Of a stretch of 7,643 nucleotides of DNA, positions 1-5,774 are shown one piece after another. Within the stretch, counting starts at the first letter, position 1, and every line of letters starts with the position of its first letter. A model generated the notes under the pieces. That model made no database searches. It saw only the letters and a list, made by a program, of their open reading frames with translations, and was not told where the DNA came from. The position numbers and the translations under genes are program-made. This DNA is from Acidobacteriaceae bacterium (GTDB lineage: Bacteria; Acidobacteriota; Terriglobia; Terriglobales; Acidobacteriaceae), in NCBI GenBank assembly GCA_003152795.1, contig PMBA01000312.1, forward strand, positions 9,663-17,305, given 5' to 3'.

Positions 1-815
1 GTGGCGTCCGTGCATTTTCCAGTGCGCGCGATGCAATTCAGTCCGCTGATATAGGAGTTGATCACGGCAACCATGTGCGCGCCTTCGATCATTCCAATCC
101 CGTGGCCCACTTCTCGCCCTTCAGCGGGGTGGATCCAGTTGCGATCGAAGATGATGTGGTCCCCGTGTTCGGCGGTCACCATCCGGCCAATGTCCGCGTC
201 GGGAGGGGTAGTCCACTCAATTCCGATGAAGCGGACGTGATCTCCGACGGGGGTGCCTGAAGGACGCCGCACAACAATGGTCGCGAGCAACCTGGCCGGT
301 CCACCGGAGGGTTGGGCGAAGGGTGGACGCCCGGGAAGGCTGGCGACTCCGGCCCAAGCGGGAGAGATGCGCGCACCCTCGGTTGGAAGCTTGGAGTCGG
401 GCGTATCGGTTCGCACCGTGATGTAGTGCTGGTCGTCGCATTTTTTCGGAGGCAGATCGTGGACCTCGAAGGAAGCGCCGGCAGGCAGAAGCAGTGTGTC
501 TCCGCACTTGGCTGCTTCGATCGCGGCGGCCAGGTCAGACTTGGCCCCCACCCGAATTTGTTTTCCCGGCGACGGCGTGCCGTCGAGCCCGGTGTAGTAG
601 CAGGCTTTGGGGAGTTCGGCAATGCCGTCTTTGGCGCCAAACTGCGCGACATTGCCCTTGCCGCAATAGGCGTTTTCACCGGTCGGAGGCGCAGCCGCCA
701 GCGCCGCCGATCCGGCGACCAACAAGGTGACCAGACAGAAGAAATGAAATCGCTTTGGCAGCCAGCTTTTCACTTGGGGAACCGAGCCATGGGATCGAAT
801 GGGAAGCGGAGCCAT
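1..815 (-). CDS. Exported right-handed beta-helix-like protein, N-terminal 271 residues (gene runs off the left edge)
   Basis: The frame is open from an ATG at 815 to the window edge, giving 271 complete codons. A good Shine-Dalgarno (AAGGAG, 10 bases upstream) fixes the start. Residues 1-22 are polar with basic residues at 16, 21 and 22. A hydrophobic stretch at about 23-40 ends in ALAAA, a plausible signal peptidase I site near residue 40 or 41, so the product is probably exported. From about residue 90 it aligns with residues 358-545 of the 896-residue protein encoded upstream: shared motifs include CGD near 104, AGVASL-x-GRP near 155-163, RFIG(I/L)E at 195-200, DHI at 219-221 and CI-x4-G-x-CTD at 261-270. 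The family looks like a pectate-lyase-type beta-helix, but I see no catalytic signature, so substrate and activity are unknown. It lacks the Ig-like modules of its paralogue. It stands alone after a terminator and probably has its own promoter. The C-terminal part is outside the window. Confidence 0.85.
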   Translation of the reverse strand, partial: MAPLPIRSHGSVPQVKSWLPKRFHFFCLVTLLVAGSAALAAAPPTGENAYCGKGNVAQFGAKDGIAELPKACYYTGLDGTPSPGKQIRVGAKSDLAAAIEAAKCGDTLLLPAGASFEVHDLPPKKCDDQHYITVRTDTPDSKLPTEGARISPAWAGVASLPGRPPFAQPSGGPARLLATIVVRRPSGTPVGDHVRFIGIEWTTPPDADIGRMVTAEHGDHIIFDRNWIHPAEGREVGHGIGMIEGAHMVAVINSYISGLNCIARTGKCTDA

Positions 816-825
816 GTTGTAGTTT

Positions 826-831
826 CTCCTT
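826..831 (-). promoter_or_regulatory. Ribosome binding site of the partial beta-helix gene
   Basis: The minus strand reads AAGGAG followed by 10 bases and then ATG at 815. This supports that start for a gene whose other end is missing from the window. Confidence 0.7.
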
Positions 832-854
832 GTGCCGCACGCCCCGCGCATGCA

Positions 855-898
855 CCGGCAATCACCGCGGAAAGGACCGTCCGCCCACAGTGTGCCGG
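855..898 (-). other. Possible structured 5' leader of the partial beta-helix gene
   Basis: Nested inverted repeats lie in the leader. The outer arms CCGGCA and TGCCGG (855-860 and 893-898) enclose GCGGA and TCCGC (867-871 and 880-884) with an 8-base loop. Between them, CAC and GTG could also pair. On the minus transcript this fold would end about 40 bases before the start codon. GC-rich DNA makes such pairings by chance, and I do not recognise a known riboswitch class. Confidence 0.25.
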
Positions 899-907
899 GA
901 TCAGTGG

Positions 908-916
908 ATGATAACA
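908..916 (-). promoter_or_regulatory. Candidate extended -10 promoter for the partial beta-helix gene
   Basis: The minus strand carries TGTTATCAT, which matches an extended -10 element (TGn followed by TATCAT, five of six bases of TATAAT). No -35 hexamer is visible at 16-18 bases. It sits between the terminator of the preceding gene and the start codon at 815, which is where a promoter is needed. It would give a leader of roughly 85 bases. Confidence 0.3.
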
Positions 917-957
917 CGCGCCAATCGTTCGACTTTTCCGGCATGAGGTGAGTACCG

Positions 958-991
958 AAAAAGAGGAGGTCCGCGGCGAACCGCGGACCTC
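958..991 (-). terminator. Rho-independent terminator after the Ig/beta-helix gene
   Basis: A perfect 11-bp stem (966-976 paired with 981-991) has a four-base loop that reads TTCG on the minus strand. It is followed by CTCTTTTT at 965-958. It starts 37 bases after the stop codon of the 896-residue protein gene and separates that gene from its downstream paralogue. Confidence 0.9.
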
Positions 992-1028
992 GATTTGGGG
1001 AAGGTAAAAATCTGCCAAAGCTGTAGCG

Positions 1029-3719
1029 TTATTCGACGTTAGCCAGCGCGGCGTTGAGCCCGACAATGTCTGCGCCAAGATCCTTGCCGTCGGTGCCCTG
1101 GTTTTTGTAAGGGCTGCCCGGCTGCAGTTCATAGTTTCCGCCATTGCCATTGTTGTAGTTGGCGAATCCGACATCGTCGATGGTTTTCGGGAACGCGTTG
1201 TTCGCCGGCCAAGTCGATGGCGGAAACGCCGGTGGGGCCGCAACCAGCGCGTTGTTGCTGAATGTAAAGGTGCTGAAACACTTCGTGATGGTGCTGATCG
1301 GTATGTCTTTCACGGCGCAACTGGCTTTGTCGCCCGTGTTCCACACCGGATGCGCGCCCGTGACCACCAGGTTGTTGGTGAAGACCAAGCCATACATTGG
1401 CGCGGTCGAGACTATGTTCCCGATGAGCATGATATGGCCGTCGGGATCGGGAATGGCAGTCGTGTGGTTGATGGTGACGGTGTTGAGCGGGTTCTTGGGC
1501 CATGCGTTCAGCATCAGGAATCCAGTGCCGCCGCCCACGTATTTCTTACTGAGGTCGTCAAGCACCACATCATGAATGCTCCAGCGAGTGCCCGCCAGGG
1601 CCGGTTGTCCGTTCTTGCCGTCTCCGGAGATGGCCGTAGCCATCTGGATTCCGCCGCCGGCATGGGACACGTGCACATAGCGGATCGTCACATCGGTCAC
1701 CTGACATATTGGACAAACGCAAGGGCCGCTCTGGGTGTGTTGGTTTTTGGGAGTGAGCAGAATGCCGTAGCCGCTTTGGCTGAAGCCGCCCCATACATTT
1801 TCCATGAGATTCGCTTCAACCAGCACGCGAACCGCGTTCTTGAGTTCAAGGTGATTCTTGACGACGAAGGGATGTCCATCCACTCCGCCGACGAAGTTCG
1901 GGTTCCCCGGCATCCATTGCAAGGGTTTCCAGAAGTGATTGTTGAGGATTTGAATGTCGGCGGGGGTTGCCGTTGCCGCTCCGCCTCCGAACATCACCGC
2001 CTCCCCCGCTGCTTCCAGGAAGTTGTCCTGGATCTTGTAGGGACCGTCTTGCGTGTTGCTGACGCCTCCGGCTACGGCATGAGAGTCGGTACAAGCACCG
2101 CTGACTGCGATGCAATGGAAATCGCTGAAGTAGGAATCGACGACCGCAACGTTGGTCATACCATCCATCGCTATTCCGGCATGAGTTTCATCCTGTGGCG
2201 CTCCATGCAGGTAGGAGCGATCTATCACGATGTGATCCGCGGTTCCGTCGCCAGTGCCTGCGATCGACATCAGCCTGGCTGGGCCCGGGGCTCCGACTGG
2301 ACGCGTAATTTCCAGACCGATGAAGCGATAGTAGTTGGCGCCGCTGGTGAACTGGAACGGACCATCGCCGTGGGTTTGAATCTGCACTCTCGCCATCACA
2401 TTCTTGGGGTTCGTGCAGTTAAACGACGGACGCCCGATCAGAGAAGCAACCCCGGCGTAGCAGGGTGTGGCGCGCTGTCCTTCTGGCGGCAGAGCGCTGT
2501 CCGGAGCACTGGTTCGGATGATGATCCAATGGTTGTTATCGCAGCTCTTCGCCGGCACCTGGAACTTGCCCGAAAAGGTTGCGCCCGCCTGAAGTTGGAT
2601 CACGTCGCCGCAGCGGGCGTTGTTCAAGGCCGCTTGCAGATCGCCGCCAGAGTTCACGTTGACCACCGTTCCTGGCGCAGGCGTATCAGTCATCGCACTG
2701 GGAACAGTTGCTCTCGGCAGTTCTGCGGGACCATCGAAATTGCCGCCGGCGTTGACGGTTACGCTGAAATTGCCGGTCGCGGTCTTGTCGGTGGCATCCG
2801 AGACCATGACGGTGAAACTATATGTGCCGACCGTGCTCGGTATGCCGGCAAAATCCCCGTTCGCATTCAACGGGATTCCTGGAGGAGTAGTGCCTGCAGT
2901 AATGCTCCAACTGTATGGCGTGGTTCCACCGGTCGCGCTGAAGACTTCGCTATACGTGTCCCCTTGCTGGCCCTGGGGAAGACTTCCGGTTGTGATTTTC
3001 AGTGACTGGTTATTGACGGGCTCAAGGGTTACTGCTGCGGTGGCCGATTTCGTTGAGTCGGCACTGCTGGTCGCGGTCACTACCGCGTTGGTTTGCGCGG
3101 TTACAGTCGGGGCAGTGAAAAGACCGTTGGCATCGATCGCGCCTGCCGTCGCCGACCAGTTCACCCCGGTAGTGGCGGTGCCGCTGACGGTGGCGGTGAA
3201 CTGCTGCTTCTGATTTGAGAACAAAGTAACGCTGGCCGGAGAGACACTGACCTTGACCTTGCCGCTGCCGCCGCCGCCACTGCCTTTTGCGATGGAAACG
3301 ATGAATGTCTGACTTCCCTGATCGAGCCGCGGGGAGTCGGTCACGATCACTTCGAACGTGAAATTGCCTGCCGCCGTCGGCGTTCCCAGGAACTCTCCCG
3401 TCGCCGGGTTTATTCGGACGCCCGGGGGCAGGGCGCCGGTTTTCACCGAGAAATGGTAGGGGAAGTTTCCGCCCGTAACTGTCAGCACCCCTCTGTAAGA
3501 CTCATTCACGGTGCCCGCGGGAAGACTTCCAAACACATTGAGGTAGTTCAGGGGCTGGTTGTTCTTCGCTCCCGAGGCTTGGGCCACGGTGCCGCAAGAT
3601 GTGGTCATCAGCGCGACCGCCACCAGGAATATCAAGACGCTGAGGCTCGGTGCTAGCGCACGGGAAAATCTCGAATGACCCGGGTGACCGTTTGGAAGAG
3701 CAACTTGTGTTTTAAACAT
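1029..3719 (-). CDS. Exported protein with three Ig-like modules and a right-handed parallel beta-helix domain
   Basis: 896 residues; ATG start with GAGGG six bases upstream. Basic residues at 17 and 20 precede a hydrophobic stretch (26-38) and TTSC at 39-42. This looks like a lipoprotein signal with Cys42 as the lipidated residue, although Thr at -3 is not the usual lipobox residue. Domains in order: a He_PIG-like Ig module (about 60-145, with PPGVRINPATGEFLGTP), a Gly/Ser linker (146-153), a bacterial BIG-like module (154-232, opening VSVSPASVTLFSN), a second He_PIG-like module (241-322), then a beta-helix-like region from about 350 to the end, rich in short DHIVIDRSYLHG-type turns. Ig modules usually space or anchor a surface domain. 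The beta-helix fold is typical of polysaccharide lyases and adhesins, but no catalytic residues can be assigned. A CVCPIC cluster lies at 667-672. The gene is followed by a strong terminator and then by a shorter paralogue. Export and domain order are well supported; function is unknown. Confidence 0.93.
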   Translation of the reverse strand: MFKTQVALPNGHPGHSRFSRALAPSLSVLIFLVAVALMTTSCGTVAQASGAKNNQPLNYLNVFGSLPAGTVNESYRGVLTVTGGNFPYHFSVKTGALPPGVRINPATGEFLGTPTAAGNFTFEVIVTDSPRLDQGSQTFIVSIAKGSGGGGSGKVKVSVSPASVTLFSNQKQQFTATVSGTATTGVNWSATAGAIDANGLFTAPTVTAQTNAVVTATSSADSTKSATAAVTLEPVNNQSLKITTGSLPQGQQGDTYSEVFSATGGTTPYSWSITAGTTPPGIPLNANGDFAGIPSTVGTYSFTVMVSDATDKTATGNFSVTVNAGGNFDGPAELPRATVPSAMTDTPAPGTVVNVNSGGDLQAALNNARCGDVIQLQAGATFSGKFQVPAKSCDNNHWIIIRTSAPDSALPPEGQRATPCYAGVASLIGRPSFNCTNPKNVMARVQIQTHGDGPFQFTSGANYYRFIGLEITRPVGAPGPARLMSIAGTGDGTADHIVIDRSYLHGAPQDETHAGIAMDGMTNVAVVDSYFSDFHCIAVSGACTDSHAVAGGVSNTQDGPYKIQDNFLEAAGEAVMFGGGAATATPADIQILNNHFWKPLQWMPGNPNFVGGVDGHPFVVKNHLELKNAVRVLVEANLMENVWGGFSQSGYGILLTPKNQHTQSGPCVCPICQVTDVTIRYVHVSHAGGGIQMATAISGDGKNGQPALAGTRWSIHDVVLDDLSKKYVGGGTGFLMLNAWPKNPLNTVTINHTTAIPDPDGHIMLIGNIVSTAPMYGLVFTNNLVVTGAHPVWNTGDKASCAVKDIPISTITKCFSTFTFSNNALVAAPPAFPPSTWPANNAFPKTIDDVGFANYNNGNGGNYELQPGSPYKNQGTDGKDLGADIVGLNAALANVE

Positions 3720-3725
3720 TGTGAG

Positions 3726-3730
3726 CCCTC
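3726..3730 (-). promoter_or_regulatory. Ribosome binding site of the Ig/beta-helix gene
   Basis: GAGGG on the minus strand stands six bases before the ATG at 3719, supporting that start and therefore the N-terminal signal sequence. Confidence 0.6.
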
Positions 3731-3811
3731 GACCCTACAAAAATGGGGGACTAGTCGATTGTCCTCACGCTGAATCTACCCAGATGGGGCGCGGGTTCCC
3801 AGATACCAGAA

Positions 3812-3824
3812 GTTCATCGTGAAC
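3812..3824. promoter_or_regulatory. Small perfect dyad, possible operator
   Basis: GTTCA-TCG-TGAAC is a perfect 5-bp inverted repeat with a three-base spacer, located 93 bases before the Ig/beta-helix start codon. Its size suits a dimeric repressor site, but a dyad this short can arise by chance. Confidence 0.25.
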
Positions 3825-3830
3825 GCATTA

Positions 3831-3852
3831 GTACATGCGTCGCGACGTGTAC
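3831..3852. promoter_or_regulatory. Imperfect 22-base palindrome, possible operator
   Basis: Outer arms GTACA and TGTAC flank a fully palindromic GTCGCGAC core. The spacers are unequal (TGC on one side, G on the other). It lies six bases from the neighbouring GTTCA dyad, upstream of the Ig/beta-helix gene. A regulator-binding role is inferred only from symmetry and position. Confidence 0.3.
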
Positions 3853-3983
3853 AGATTCGCATGGGCCTACTGTCCCCCCGGTTTCTCCGTTGCGAAGTGC
3901 ATGAAAACAGGCGCGGGACAGGCGCTTTCGAGGGAGAGGCCGGTCCGATCAGGGTGATATGGTTAGGCAGAATGGGTGAAGAG

Positions 3984-4015
3984 CTGGCAAAACCAGAATA
4001 ACCTTTGTGAGGTTA
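3984..4015 (-). terminator. Weak candidate terminator after the deacetylase gene
   Basis: The stop codon itself begins a 6-bp stem (TAACCT and AGGTTA, loop CACAA, 3999-4015). A second small hairpin follows (CTGG-TTTTG-CCAG, 3984-3996). The U-rich stretch after the first stem is interrupted, so termination here may be inefficient. Confidence 0.35.
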
Positions 4016-4798
4016 CTGGCGGGGTTCTCCCAGCAAAACCGCGCGCAGGTAATCGTAGGCGCGGTTACCGAGTACGCGCTGGACGCCGCGCCGGGCCTGA
4101 TGTTGCAGGCGTTTTTTCCACAGCCCCCGGCCCTGGCAGATGGCACTGAATTGCTCAATGTTGAGATCGCGCAGCATGGCTACGCGGCCAAGTTCGTACC
4201 GGCTGGTACTGGATGAGTTGGCATGAAACTGGCTGTTGACGACAGTTGCGAATCCGGCCTGGCGCGCCATCTGAAGCGTGCGCTGGTCATACCGCCCTCC
4301 GGGACAGGAGAAGTGGTCGATGGCATGTCCGACGATGGTTTCGATCTGGAGTTTCGCATCCACGATTTCTCGCTTCAGTTCCGGTTCCGGAAGATCGGAG
4401 AGATAGGGATGCGTCATGGAATGGCAACCGATCTGGAAGCCTTGCGCGTCGAGCTCGCGCACCTGGCTGGCATTGAGGTACCCGGGCACGCCCAGGAATC
4501 CGGCGGTCAGGTAGAAGGTCGCGTTGAACCCCAACTCGCGCAGCACAGGCGCCGCCGCGATCAGGTCAGTCTCACAGCCATCGTCAAAAGTGATACAAAT
4601 GCTCGGTTCGGCAGGATACCGAATCGCTTCGCCCACGTTCAATCCGCGCCAGCCCGAGTTCTTCATCCAGGCCATCTGGCTGCGAAAGACTTCGAGCGGC
4701 AGAATGTAGCGCACATAGCCGGGTTCGGACTGGCAGAGCTTGCGGCCAGCCAGTTCCAGTTCGTGGTACATGAGGAACACGATGCGCGAGGCGGACAT
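4013..4798 (-). CDS. Polysaccharide deacetylase, NodB / carbohydrate esterase 4 family
   Basis: 261 residues from the ATG at 4798. Family members remove N- or O-acetyl groups from chitin-like, peptidoglycan or exopolysaccharide chains using a divalent metal. Motifs in order: a MYHELE opening (10-15); TFDDG at 70-74, where Asp72 is the expected base and Asp73 a metal ligand; HSMTH at 126-130, giving the two metal-binding histidines; and CPGGRY at 165-170, in the place of the usual R-x-PY motif. No signal peptide is present, so it would act in the cytoplasm or at the inner membrane face. The tail (about 226-257) is basic and helical-looking. A GTG at 4954 is in frame but would add 52 residues overlapping cysQ, out of character with the family; the ATG directly before the conserved MYH region is preferred. 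It has only a close AGGA upstream. It follows cysQ by 76 bases. The substrate cannot be named from the sequence. Confidence 0.9.
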   Translation of the reverse strand: MSASRIVFLMYHELELAGRKLCQSEPGYVRYILPLEVFRSQMAWMKNSGWRGLNVGEAIRYPAEPSICITFDDGCETDLIAAAPVLRELGFNATFYLTAGFLGVPGYLNASQVRELDAQGFQIGCHSMTHPYLSDLPEPELKREIVDAKLQIETIVGHAIDHFSCPGGRYDQRTLQMARQAGFATVVNSQFHANSSSTSRYELGRVAMLRDLNIEQFSAICQGRGLWKKRLQHQARRGVQRVLGNRAYDYLRAVLLGEPRQ

Positions 4799-4816
4799 AA
4801 TCCTGACCGACAGAAG

Positions 4817-4855
4817 GGAACTGTCATCCTCAACTTCGCTCGGGATGGCAATTCC
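4817..4855 (-). repeat. Imperfect hairpin between cysQ and the deacetylase gene, resembling a dispersed intergenic repeat
   Basis: On the plus strand GGAA and TTCC (4817-4820 and 4852-4855) form the outer arms. A 2x2 internal mismatch follows, then GTCATCC pairs with GGATGGC (4823-4829 and 4843-4849, one G-T wobble). The loop contains CAACTTCGCTC. From memory, this resembles the widespread bacterial intergenic motif of the type GTCATCCTGAGCGAAG; membership is unverified. It ends 18 bases before the deacetylase start codon. Confidence 0.5.
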
Positions 4856-4874
4856 AAGATAGCGTTTATAACCC

Positions 4875-5690
4875 TTAGGATTGCTTGTCGTGACCGACCG
4901 TCTGCGCGTGCCGGTCGAGCAGCGCGAGCAGCGGATCGCGCAGAAAAGGGCCACCCGCCAGCAGACCGGAGATGAGCGGATTTTTCTGGTTGCAGCGCAG
5001 CGGAGAATTATCGAGCTTCAGCGTCCAGCCTCCGGCGCTTTCAACCAGCGCCGCCCCAGCCGCAACGTCCCACTCATTTTTCGGAACCAGCGTGAAAGTA
5101 AGATCGGCGCGCCCAGCCGCGACCAGGCCGAGTTTGTAGGCGACCGATCCCATCGGGCGAATGTTGAATTCGGCCGACTCAAACTGCTTCCACTCGCCGC
5201 GCTTCACTTCGCTGCGGCTGGCGAGCACCAGCGCGCCATGCAGATCCTTGCGCTGGCTTGGTTGTGCGGCCTTTCCGTTGTAAGTCACGCCCGTTTCGCG
5301 CGATCCGAGAATGAGTTCGTCGGTCGCGGGATTGCAGATTCCACCAGCGACTGGAATTCCATTTTCCACCATGGCGATCGAAACGCAGAACTCCGGAATG
5401 CCCTGCACGAATTCGCGCGTGCCGTCGAGTGGATCGACCACCCAGACCCGCTCTTTGTCGAGGCGAGTGAAGTCGTCCACTGTCTCCTCCGAGAGCCAGC
5501 CCTCGCCCGGGCGGAGAAGCGTTTTTCGCAGAACATCGTCGACCGCGCGGTCGGCCTCGGTGACGGGATCGTGTCCCACTTTGTATTCGGTTGCAATGGC
5601 GCCGGGAGTGAAGCGGTTGAGTACAGCCCGCGCCGCTTCCAGCGCGGCGTGAATGCGTTCGAGAGTCTCTGCGGATGAGGACGAAGTCAT
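4875..5690 (-). CDS. cysQ: 3'(2'),5'-bisphosphate nucleotidase, CysQ-like (inositol monophosphatase superfamily)
   Basis: 271 residues, close to the usual length. CysQ converts 3'-phosphoadenosine 5'-phosphate (PAP) to AMP and phosphate, removing the inhibitory by-product left when PAPS donates sulfate or is reduced. The superfamily metal-site motifs are all present: DPVTEAD at 41-47, SEE at 67-69, WVVDPLDGTREF at 83-94 (Asp86 and Asp89 as metal ligands) and EWDVAAGAALVESAGG at 206-221 (Asp208). The ATG at 5690 has GGAG five bases upstream, and no in-frame alternative fits better. Its position in the same cluster as a PAPS-forming enzyme strongly favours CysQ over inositol or fructose-1,6-bisphosphate phosphatase, which share these motifs. 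The protein has no signal peptide and is expected in the cytoplasm. Confidence 0.9.
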   Translation of the reverse strand: MTSSSSAETLERIHAALEAARAVLNRFTPGAIATEYKVGHDPVTEADRAVDDVLRKTLLRPGEGWLSEETVDDFTRLDKERVWVVDPLDGTREFVQGIPEFCVSIAMVENGIPVAGGICNPATDELILGSRETGVTYNGKAAQPSQRKDLHGALVLASRSEVKRGEWKQFESAEFNIRPMGSVAYKLGLVAAGRADLTFTLVPKNEWDVAAGAALVESAGGWTLKLDNSPLRCNQKNPLISGLLAGGPFLRDPLLALLDRHAQTVGHDKQS

Positions 5691-5695
5691 TAGTT

Positions 5696-5699
5696 CTCC
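5696..5699 (-). promoter_or_regulatory. Ribosome binding site of cysQ
   Basis: GGAG on the minus strand lies five bases before the ATG at 5690. Confidence 0.6.
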
Positions 5700-5716
5700 G
5701 TAATTAAGTGTCTGGG

Positions 5717-5770
5717 CATTGAGTTATTGAATCATCGAGACATTGAGTCATTAAGCCGAATGATTCAATG
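5717..5770. repeat. Degenerate tandem octamer repeat with an inverted end, between the permease gene and cysQ
   Basis: Five contiguous 8-base units run from 5717 to 5756: CATTGAGT, TATTGAAT, CATCGAGA, CATTGAGT and CATTAAGC. The last 14 bases (5757-5770) read as the same unit type on the other strand (CATTGAAT followed by CATTCG). ATTGAATCAT at 5726-5735 is therefore perfectly inverted at 5760-5769 and could form a 10-bp stem in RNA. The array begins four bases after the permease stop codon. Confidence 0.75.
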
Positions 5771-5774
5771 CCTT

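Larger units (their letters stand above)
3720..4012. other. 293-base intergenic region upstream of the Ig/beta-helix gene
   Basis: No convincing gene lies here. It should hold the promoter of the 896-residue protein gene, but I see no good -35/-10 pair; TTGCCA on the minus strand (3990-3985) has only a poor -10 partner (CCTAAC) 17 bases further on. It contains two dyads at 3812-3824 and 3831-3852 and a weak hairpin just after the deacetylase stop. I compared it by eye with c-di-GMP-I and fluoride riboswitch cores and found no match. Confidence 0.5.

Noticed and set aside
312..911. A 199-codon plus-strand frame
   Set aside because: It is antisense to the partial beta-helix gene, which has a signal peptide, a ribosome site and a paralogue.
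1350..3005. A 551-codon open frame on the plus strand opposite the Ig/beta-helix gene
   Set aside because: It lies wholly antisense to a gene with clear domains. Its translation is rich in Arg and His without motifs, as expected for a shadow in GC-rich DNA.
2620..3213. A 197-codon hydrophobic plus-strand frame that looks membrane-like
   Set aside because: It is the antisense of the Thr/Val/Ala-rich Ig-like modules, which commonly give Val-rich false proteins.
3840..3960. Possible c-di-GMP or other riboswitch upstream of the Ig/beta-helix gene
   Set aside because: GAAACC and GGGGGGACAG strings were suggestive, but the GCAAA-type conserved core of c-di-GMP-I aptamers is absent and no consistent stem set could be drawn.
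3819..4001. A 60-codon plus-strand frame in the large gap
   Set aside because: No ribosome site, no recognisable features, and it crosses both a dyad and the deacetylase terminator region.
4799..4954. A GTG start at 4954 lengthening the deacetylase by 52 residues
   Set aside because: The extra stretch overlaps the end of cysQ by 80 bases, reads through the intergenic hairpin and has no family similarity.
4223..5678. Two plus-strand frames of about 250 and 265 codons opposite the deacetylase and cysQ
   Set aside because: Both are low-information, Arg/Ala-rich shadows of genes with complete catalytic motifs.
5717..5770. CRISPR array
   Set aside because: The units are contiguous 8-base repeats without spacers, and no cas gene is present.
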